A stretch of 10,093 nt of DNA from CAZQYB01 sp964582985 (GTDB lineage Bacteria > Planctomycetota > Phycisphaerae > Sedimentisphaerales > Anaerobacaceae), in the NCBI GenBank assembly GCA_964582985.1, contig CAZOUM010000085.1, forward strand, positions 1 to 10,093, given 5' to 3'. The notes beneath the pieces are model-generated. The model was not told the DNA's origin, did not search any database, and was given only the letters and a program-made list of their open reading frames with translations. Positions 1 to 5,564 of this stretch are shown piece by piece. Both the position numbers and the translations under genes were made by a program. Positions within the stretch are counted from its first letter, which is position 1, and every line of letters begins with the position of its first letter.

Positions 1-67
1 TTTTTGAACAACTACAAATCATAACCGTTGAAAGGATGGCCTACATATTATCTAAATACAAAGACAA

Positions 68-196
68 CCCCGCCCACCCATCCTTCGCGGAGCTACGGAG
101 GGCAGGCCCCATTAGAGTGGACGACACTCTAAGCAATGGGGCAGGCCCCATTAGAGTGGACGACACTCTAAGCAATGGGGCAGGCAGGTGGCGGGG
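68..196. repeat. Compound repeat element bounded by imperfect inverted ends
   Basis: The left end CCCCGCCCACC (68-78) is the inverted complement of GGTGGCGGGG (187-196) apart from one extra C. Between them lie a CCTTCGCGGAGCTACGGAGG segment (82-101) and two tandem hairpin units. The TTCGCGGAGCTACGGAGG type of sequence is, from memory, a common dispersed repeat in draft genomes of uncultured bacteria; I could not check this. The element sits directly after the stop codon of the minus-strand PEP-CTERM gene, so its hairpins might also protect or end that transcript, but no T-run follows, so I do not call it a terminator. I see no gene in bases 1-203. Confidence 0.6.
102..185. repeat. Two tandem 39-bp hairpin units
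   Basis: Units at 102-140 and 141-179 are identical and a third begins at 180-185 (GCAGGC). Each unit folds on itself: CCCCATT pairs with AATGGGG, and inside that TTAGAGTG can pair with CACTCTAA around a GACGA loop (first unit 107-141, second 146-180). The period is 39 bases, a multiple of three. An exact tandem copy suggests recent duplication or slippage. Confidence 0.85.
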
Positions 197-203
197 CTAA
201 CCA

Positions 204-866
204 TTATTTGAGATTGCTGTGGGGGTTTTGTAAGCGGAGCAGGGCTATGCCGAGTATCAGGAGTATTGCAGTGGCTGGTTCCGGGGTTGTGATGATAAGC
301 TCGAAGCTGTTTAGCGTGCCGGTGTCGGCTTCCAACCGGTCGTAAATCTGCAGTCGCCAGGTGCCGTAGGCATCCTCGTTATCAAACGAAGACAGGGTCC
401 AGGCCGGTCTGTACGAGTCGGTGAACGGTTCTGCCGCCTGCTCGATGGAAAGCCCAGCTTCATCGTCAAAAACAAATTGCGCGGAGCCACCCACGGTTGT
501 CAGCCTGTTGTCTTCGCCTCTTACTATAAATGCGAGATTGCCGGCGAGGTTTAAGATAACATTTGTGCCGGCAGGGCTTTGGAGAATTATTTGCAAATCG
601 AGGAAAGCACCGTGCGTCAAACTGATACAAATATCGAGGTCGTCGATAGTAAGGTGGTCGGTTATTTCTATGATTGCATCCGCCATCCAACCTTTGCCGA
701 GCTCACTGCCGGGGTCGTCCGGAGCAGGGATTGGCAGGTCGAAGCTGCGGCTGTAGATGTGGGCAGGGCTTGCAAAAGCGGCGCCGGCTGGCGTCCTCGG
801 GCCCAAGGTCGTGACAGCAATGAGGAGAATTGCAGCAATCCGTTTAACTGCGCTACGAACGTTCAT
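204..866 (-). CDS. PEP-CTERM protein with P/Homo B domain
   Basis: This is a predicted exported protein of 220 residues. An N-terminal signal peptide (residues 1 to about 32, basic start then AAILLIAVTT) is followed by a P/Homo B (proprotein convertase P) domain at about 62-194. The domain is recognisable by the strand pattern DLDICISLTH, by LQIILQSPAGT and by the closing YGTWRLQIYD...GTLNSFEL signature. The C-terminus is a PEP-CTERM sorting tag: PEP at 195-197, a hydrophobic stretch 198-210, then R211. By known biology such tags are processed by an exosortase at the cell envelope. The P domain is usually attached to a subtilisin-type protease, but no protease domain is present here. The tail after the hydrophobic stretch (RLQNPHSNLK) is longer and less basic than typical. 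I chose the ATG at 866; a longer TTG start at 884 has no ribosome site, while GGCGAG sits 7 bases before this ATG. The gene lies 154 bp downstream of the ParA-CBM48 gene on the same strand, so co-transcription is possible. Confidence 0.8.
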   Translation of the reverse strand: MNVRSAVKRIAAILLIAVTTLGPRTPAGAAFASPAHIYSRSFDLPIPAPDDPGSELGKGWMADAIIEITDHLTIDDLDICISLTHGAFLDLQIILQSPAGTNVILNLAGNLAFIVRGEDNRLTTVGGSAQFVFDDEAGLSIEQAAEPFTDSYRPAWTLSSFDNEDAYGTWRLQIYDRLEADTGTLNSFELIITTPEPATAILLILGIALLRLQNPHSNLK

Positions 867-1020
867 CCTTAAACTCGCCGGCAAATCTCAGTTATCGAGC
901 TGTGGTTTTGGTATCAGTGGTGGAAATTGTAACGTTATAAGATGGTTGTGGCGAGTAAAAAAAAGATTTTTGGCAGATGGATTGAGTTTTTTTGTGCGTT
1001 TATAGTACTGCCGGCCGGCT

Positions 1021-2277
1021 TTATCTTACTTCGAGAACGGAGTTGTAATCGCCATAGGGGTTTAATTCGGCTTTTTCGTTGTATGGGTCCTGCTGCCATT
1101 GGCCGTCGACGACGAGTCTGTAGCGGTATTTTCCGGTGGGGAGTTTCAACTTGGTTTGCCAGACGCCGCTGTCGCCGACTTTTTCCATAGGTGTCTGCTG
1201 AGGCTGCCAATTGTTGAAGTCGCCGGCTATCTGGACGGTATGGGCCCGTGGGTAAAGGGTCACGAAAACGACGGCGCCGTCAATCTGGCTGGCGCCGTAA
1301 TAGTCGGAGAGTTTGGCGCTGGTCTCGGCCGGCTTTGGTGCTTCCGGTATTTTAGTTTCGGGCTCTTTTGGGGGGCTGAGCTGTTCGGTTTTGGGCTGTG
1401 CGGCTTTTCTTATGGGCATATTTGTGCTCTTTAGCAGCTCATCGGCGGTGACGCTGATGGATTCGAGCTGATTGGCAAGAGAGTTGACGAACTCGTGGCG
1501 CTGCTGCTGGACATGAGAGCCCAGAACTTCCTCAGCCAGTGAGCGGAAATTTCTGTGGCCTTTGCTGGTTGGGTCGTATTCGTTGATTGGCTGACCAAAA
1601 CTGGCGGCTTCCTTTAGCTTGGTGTTGAAGTTGACGATTGCCTTGAACATCCTGTCGGCGAAGTGTTTTCGCAATTCGGCGAGGATTTCGCGTGCCATCT
1701 TGGTTCTTATGTCATACATACTGGCAAGGACACGGACGCTTACATCCTGGCTGCAGCGTTTGCTTAGGATACTGAGGGTTTCGAGCTGCCTGCTCAGGCC
1801 GTGCAGGGCGAAGTAGCCGGTTTCTACAGGGACAATAACGTCGGAGGAGGCCCTTAGTGCGTTGAAGGTCAGAAGTCCGACGGCTGGGGGACAATCGACT
1901 ATTGCATAGTCATAGTCGTTTTTCACTTCGGTGAGGATGTTTTTGAGGCAGCACTCACGGTCAGGGATGCCTGCCATTTGCTGCTCGAACGCCGCCAGGT
2001 CTATACTGGCTGGTGCCAGCTCTAATCTTTCGCCAATCTGCCAGAGTATTTCGGTGAGCTTTACCGGTTCGTTTCTGCTGTTGCTTATCAGGACATCGTA
2101 GACGCTTTGCTCTATCTGCTCTTCGGGCACGGCTAAGCCGACTGCGCAGTGTGACTGGGGGTCCATATCGACCAGCAGTGTCTTCTGGCCCGCCTCGGCA
2201 AGAACACTGGCCAGGTTTATTGCTACGGTTGTCTTGCCACACCCGCCTTTTTGATTAACGACTGCAATAGTTCTCAT
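1021..2277 (-). CDS. ParA-type ATPase fused to CBM48 glycogen-binding domain
   Basis: This 418-residue protein has two domains. Residues 1 to about 250 form a ParA/MinD-family ATPase: deviant Walker A KGGCGKTT (10-17, signature Lys10), Walker A' DMDPQ (37-41), Walker B IVDCPP (126-131) and the family-like MYDIRT segment. By family, such ATPases form ATP-dependent dimers that bind nucleoid DNA and position cargo (plasmids, chromosome origins, carboxysomes, chemoreceptor arrays). A Pro/Lys/Glu-rich linker at about 285-330 leads to a CBM48/AMPK-beta domain (333-418). Aligned by eye with mammalian AMPK beta-1, the sugar-contact residues Trp100, Lys126, Trp133 and Asn150 correspond to Trp357 (in GDFNNW), Arg387, Trp394 (in VVDGQW) and Asn412. 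No ParB gene or parS-like site is visible, so chromosome partition is not the obvious role. I infer positioning or tethering of glycogen or another alpha-glucan. There is no signal peptide, so it is cytoplasmic. The start ATG at 2277 has GGAG 7 bases upstream (complement of 2285-2288). Confidence 0.9.
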   Translation of the reverse strand: MRTIAVVNQKGGCGKTTVAINLASVLAEAGQKTLLVDMDPQSHCAVGLAVPEEQIEQSVYDVLISNSRNEPVKLTEILWQIGERLELAPASIDLAAFEQQMAGIPDRECCLKNILTEVKNDYDYAIVDCPPAVGLLTFNALRASSDVIVPVETGYFALHGLSRQLETLSILSKRCSQDVSVRVLASMYDIRTKMAREILAELRKHFADRMFKAIVNFNTKLKEAASFGQPINEYDPTSKGHRNFRSLAEEVLGSHVQQQRHEFVNSLANQLESISVTADELLKSTNMPIRKAAQPKTEQLSPPKEPETKIPEAPKPAETSAKLSDYYGASQIDGAVVFVTLYPRAHTVQIAGDFNNWQPQQTPMEKVGDSGVWQTKLKLPTGKYRYRLVVDGQWQQDPYNEKAELNPYGDYNSVLEVR

Positions 2278-2701
2278 AGTATGTCTCCGGCTCTGAAAAA
2301 CGCCATGTCATTGTGAAAATGCCCTTTTCAACACTGATAAACATCAAAACCCATTATTATTTTCGGCAAGAAAGAAAGGAAAACTTTATCTTTTTATAGG
2401 ACCAGCCGATAAAAGGGCTTTATAGGAGGGTGTGACGAGAGCATAGGTGCACAGGCGCACAAAAGCAGACGAGGATTCACCTCTTGGGTGTGTGCTCCGG
2501 TGCTAAAGACGACTTTGCCAGGCAAGATTGTAAGTATCTTTAGGCGGGCCTCTTAGAAAGTCACGGAACTGCGGTTGCATATGCGCTGTTAGTAATTCTG
2601 CGGGCGACCGAGAAGGTCAGGGTCATTAACGTTAGGACCTTGGGCCCAAGGACTACGGTATCTGCGATATTGGGCAGGGACCTTTCTGTTATGTGTATTA
2701 G

Positions 2702-2851
2702 ACGCGGGATGCGGCGCTGTCACGGGGCGACTATCTGAATAGATGAGTCTACTGCGAAGATGCCGAGGTTGCGACAACGGGCAGGAAGGCACTGAACAAG
2801 TATCTTGAGTCGATGCGGCAACTGCTCGATGAGGTTGAGAGAGCCAGATGA
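2702..2851 (+). pseudogene. Possible decayed gene tail
   Basis: One plus-strand frame reads as 49 codons with a single in-frame TGA (2744-2746) and ends at TGA 2849-2851. It is bounded upstream by a TAG at 2699-2701. The last part (KALNKYLESMRQLLDEVERA) looks like a charged amphipathic helix of the kind found at real protein ends. There is no start codon with a ribosome site and the family is not recognised. It could equally be chance. Confidence 0.2.
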
Positions 2852-2854
2852 TTA

Positions 2855-2909
2855 GAACATTGATGGCTTCGTTGGTGATTATGGCTGTATAAAAAAATGT
2901 GCCATCCGG
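2855..2909. repeat. Left copy of 55-bp duplication flanking the gap
   Basis: These 55 bases are identical to 3010-3064. The copy runs directly into the N-run and stops halfway through the hairpin that is complete at 3056-3083. See the gap entry for interpretation. Confidence 0.9.
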
Positions 2910-3009
2910 NNNNNNNNNNNNNNNNNNNNNNNNNNNNNNNNNNNNNNNNNNNNNNNNNNNNNNNNNNNNNNNNNNNNNNNNNNNNNNNNNNNNNNNNNNN
3001 NNNNNNNNN
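2910..3009. other. Assembly gap (100 Ns)
   Basis: The run is exactly 100 Ns, the conventional placeholder for a gap of unknown size. Because the 55 bases before it equal the 55 bases after it, the two contigs probably overlap by those bases and nothing is missing. Any open frame crossing the gap is meaningless. Confidence 0.95.
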
Positions 3010-3064
3010 GAACATTGATGGCTTCGTTGGTGATTATGGCTGTATAAAAAAATGTGCCATCCGG
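3010..3064. repeat. Right copy of 55-bp duplication flanking the gap
   Basis: Identical to 2855-2909. This copy continues into the intact terminator hairpin and the downstream gene, so it is the copy with full context. Confidence 0.9.
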
Positions 3065-3083
3065 CCGCCGCTCGCCGGATGGC
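3046..3083 (-). terminator. Rho-independent terminator of the pseudopilin-tailed gene
   Basis: On the minus strand a 10-bp perfect stem (GCCATCCGGC pairing with GCCGGATGGC, 3056-3065 and 3074-3083) with an 8-base loop is followed, after ACA, by seven Ts (3046-3052 on the complement). It lies 13 bases after the stop codon at 3097-3099, which is ideal placement. Confidence 0.92.
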
Positions 3084-3096
3084 AAACATAGTTTGT

Positions 3097-5277
3097 TCAG
3101 TAGGCATCGGAGTCGCGCAAGTCAGCATCATAGCCCTGACCGCCTTCTTTGCCGTCGGTGCCGTAACTGATGATTTCGAATTGCTTGCCGCTGTCAGGCC
3201 ACAGATTATAAATGAAATCGCGTCCCCAGCCATCTTTGGGTACTCTCCTGGTGTCTAAAAAACCTCCCCGTGGATAGTTTGTAACATTGCTGGGTTGCTC
3301 AACAAGAGCCGTAAGTCCTTCCTCTTCTGTTGGGAATCGGCCGGTCTGAAGCTTGAATTGCACGACTGCACCGTGAAGAAGCCTCAGGTTAACCTTCGTG
3401 GCCCTGACACGAGCTTTGTTAACGTCTGGCTGCATTGTTGGCTGACCCGGCACCGGTTGCGTCTGTAGTTGCGTTTGCTGCTGCATCATCATTTTAAATG
3501 CGGCCATAATTTCGACCAGGTGCTGTTTCGGGATGGTGATGCCGAAGGTAAGCTTGCCGCTGCCGATATTGCCGGCAAAGACGATATTGCTTTTAGTCGG
3601 GAAATCCACCTCCGGCATCGGCACAGGCATCATAGCACCCATCATAGCCGGGAGCATTTTGAGCACACGCACGTAATTAAATGTTCCCATAACGTCGGCC
3701 TTGCCTGCATCCGGGAGCAGTGCCAGAGCAGCTTTCATCTCGCTGGGTATCTGCTTTGGTCCACCGGCTTTGACCTGGTCAATCAGGCTGCGTACGGCAG
3801 AATCGGCGTCACCACCAATAGCGAAAACACATAATCCGTCAACCATTGCCCATCTGTACTCGACGCCGGCGCCGTACATGGCGGCGAGCATCTGTGCCTG
3901 TGGCGAATTCGGGTCGGTTGATTTCATAACGAGCTTGGCTGAATCTATCGAAACCCCCTTGTAGCTGTCGGCCGCCCGTTTGAATGTAAAACTGGCTTGC
4001 ATTCCGAGGCTTTTGTAAAAATCGGCAAGGGCTTGTTCACTCCACATCTGCATACTTTCCTGGATGACCTTGTCGAATTTACCTGTGTCCTTAACTTCAG
4101 CAACGTATTTAAGTGCGCAGGGAGGTTTACGCTTAGCGTCTGTCGAAAATGAAACCACGACGGGGCCACCGAGAGAATCAATTGCATCTGCCGTCAGGGT
4201 CTTCATTTTCGCTATCTGTTGGGGGGTTATATTGTCAGCGAAGATTGGTGCAAACAAATCAAAGGACTTGTCATAGAACTTCTTGCAGCAAGGCGTATTC
4301 ATCCGGGCTGCCATATTCATCACCGCACCGTCTTCGAGGTATCCGAGCAGTTTGTTTTCTTTGGTCGCTGATGTGTCGGCGACAAAGATACCGGCCATAT
4401 CCGTTCCGGGCATAGCAGTGACGGTCTTGGTGATATTGAGGACGCTGGGCTTCGGGTTGAGAGCTATACTGAGAGACTTTGTTTCTTTGATTAATGTCTC
4501 AAGGAGCTTGATATAGATGTCCATCATCTTTTCCGGTGAGCCCATTGGTCCCATCGGAGTGGCCTGTGTTGCTGTCGTCATCGTCTTCATCTGCTGGAGC
4601 GTTCCCAAAAGCAGTGGGCCGAGAGTTCTTGATACCTGCTGGATGTTCCCATAAATCCAGATTGGTTGTTCCATCGCGTTTTTGGCTTCTGCGGCGTCAA
4701 GTGCAGTCGTCAGGCCGGCAGTTCTGCGCTCTTTAATCGATTTCGCCAGCTTAACCAGCTTGTCATAACTTCCCGGCGGTTTAATCAATGCGAAATTACC
4801 GGCCTGGGTAACCAGTCCACCTACGCCTATGATTTTGGAAACACCTTTTTCATCGGGCGGGCCTACATTCGGATTGCCGCTGACGAACTGTTTGTAATCG
4901 GTGACTGGGACGAGTATTGAGAGCAATTGATTCGGTTGTATCGGCTCACCGGGGGCCAACGTTCCGAAGATTGCGAAAGTTCCTCCCATATTGATGCCCT
5001 GCAGTTGCGGGCTGCCGAACAACTGCGCGAACTGCATACGCACGAGCATTGAGGTCCCCATAGGTATGGGTGAGACGCCGGCTATAAACTGGTCTATCCG
5101 GCTGAGGGTGTAGTCGAAATTGTTGATTCTGACACAGAACAGACTCTCGGCGGGTACTATCCTGAGCAACTCATCGGCTGATGATTTTGTCGTTGTTTGG
5201 GCTTGCAATGTGGTGGCGATGAATAAGACCAACAAGGCTGCCGCGATAGTGATTTTTGAACATTTTGATTTGGCCAT
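3097..5277 (-). CDS. Secreted protein with GspG-like pseudopilin C-terminal domain
   Basis: This 726-residue protein has a signal peptide (residues 1 to about 26, ending LQAQ). Residues 34 to about 600 form a large extracytoplasmic region of unrecognised family; it begins ADELLRIVPAESL and is shared with the paralog upstream. A Met/Gln-rich stretch (597-613) leads to residues 620-726, which match the globular domain of the type II secretion major pseudopilin GspG: helix NKARVRATKVNLRLL, QTGRFPTEEEGLTALVEQP, PKDGWGRDFIY and YGTDGKEGGQGYDAD. The last stretch corresponds to the calcium-binding loop of GspG. The prepilin leader and hydrophobic assembly helix are absent, so it is not itself a normal pseudopilin. 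Cys330-Cys331 are adjacent. The start is firm: AGGAGG (complement of 5285-5290) lies 7 bases before the ATG. The gene has its own promoter-like motif and a strong terminator, so it is probably a single-gene unit. I infer a role on the periplasmic or outer face, perhaps linked to a secretion apparatus; the function is unknown. Confidence 0.85.
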   Translation of the reverse strand: MAKSKCSKITIAAALLVLFIATTLQAQTTTKSSADELLRIVPAESLFCVRINNFDYTLSRIDQFIAGVSPIPMGTSMLVRMQFAQLFGSPQLQGINMGGTFAIFGTLAPGEPIQPNQLLSILVPVTDYKQFVSGNPNVGPPDEKGVSKIIGVGGLVTQAGNFALIKPPGSYDKLVKLAKSIKERRTAGLTTALDAAEAKNAMEQPIWIYGNIQQVSRTLGPLLLGTLQQMKTMTTATQATPMGPMGSPEKMMDIYIKLLETLIKETKSLSIALNPKPSVLNITKTVTAMPGTDMAGIFVADTSATKENKLLGYLEDGAVMNMAARMNTPCCKKFYDKSFDLFAPIFADNITPQQIAKMKTLTADAIDSLGGPVVVSFSTDAKRKPPCALKYVAEVKDTGKFDKVIQESMQMWSEQALADFYKSLGMQASFTFKRAADSYKGVSIDSAKLVMKSTDPNSPQAQMLAAMYGAGVEYRWAMVDGLCVFAIGGDADSAVRSLIDQVKAGGPKQIPSEMKAALALLPDAGKADVMGTFNYVRVLKMLPAMMGAMMPVPMPEVDFPTKSNIVFAGNIGSGKLTFGITIPKQHLVEIMAAFKMMMQQQTQLQTQPVPGQPTMQPDVNKARVRATKVNLRLLHGAVVQFKLQTGRFPTEEEGLTALVEQPSNVTNYPRGGFLDTRRVPKDGWGRDFIYNLWPDSGKQFEIISYGTDGKEGGQGYDADLRDSDAY

Positions 5278-5342
5278 TTTCTTGCCTCCTAAAAATATGT
5301 CGGTAAATTCGTTTCTTACAGACCTTTGGCTGAAGCCGTTAT

Positions 5343-5368
5343 ATTATACTAAGAGGGCAATTATGCAA
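5343..5368 (-). promoter_or_regulatory. Promoter-like motif before the pseudopilin-tailed gene
   Basis: On the minus strand TTGCAT (5363-5368) is followed after 14 bases by TATAAT (5343-5348). The 14-base spacing is short for a standard sigma-70 promoter. However, the same TTCTTGCATAA word at the same distance from a GTATA box occurs before the paralog (7470-7495), which supports a real element. The expected 5' leader is about 60 bases. No strong terminator is seen between here and the upstream gene's stop at 5565. Confidence 0.5.
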
Positions 5369-5564
5369 GAATGTTACAAGAAAATTAAGGAAAATTGCAG
5401 GGAATTGGGACTATTTGTCCTGATGAAGGTGACATGTGCGTACTGTGAGTCGCCGGCATAGGAGGTTCGACGGCAAAAGTGAGCTTGCGACGATTGAGAC
5501 CTGCTCTATAAGCTCGCTTATCTGTATCGTCCTGCTTTGCCGGTCGGTATCCGTCTCACGGGAT

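Larger units (their letters stand above)
2278..3045. other. Gene-poor interval with assembly gap
   Basis: No convincing intact gene is visible in this stretch of about 770 bases, 100 of which are Ns. The part next to 2278 is AT-rich (for example 2346-2400) and probably holds the promoter for the ParA-CBM48 gene, but I see no clear -35/-10 pair. Bases 2440-2850 contain short open frames on both strands, broken by stops. They may be the remains of a lost gene. I looked for RNase P RNA, tmRNA and common riboswitch cores and did not find them. Confidence 0.5.

Noticed and set aside
102..185. The tandem units as a small CRISPR array.
   Set aside because: The units abut directly without spacers, and no cas gene is nearby.
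36..200. A 54-codon plus-strand open frame through the tandem repeats, with the 39-base unit read as 13 codons in frame.
   Set aside because: Nearly all of it is repeat sequence, the purine-rich AAAGG abuts the ATG with no proper spacing, and no family is recognised. It is most likely a chance reading of the repeat.
1010..1019. GCCGGCCGGC palindrome after the ParA-CBM48 stop as a terminator.
   Set aside because: It has no loop of workable size and is not followed by a T-run on the minus strand.
3046..3083. The terminator hairpin as a recombination or attachment site linked to the 55-bp duplication.
   Set aside because: The duplication is better explained by contig overlap, and the hairpin with T-run has ideal terminator placement.
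2589..3233. A long minus-strand open frame crossing the N-run.
   Set aside because: It crosses the assembly gap and the strong terminator and overlaps the end of the 726-residue gene in another frame; the duplicated flank is translated twice.
5411..5564. Open minus-strand frame after the zinc-ribbon gene's stop, suggesting a frameshifted extension.
   Set aside because: The eight-cysteine module is already complete and ends naturally; the extension has no recognisable domain and lies in a different frame.
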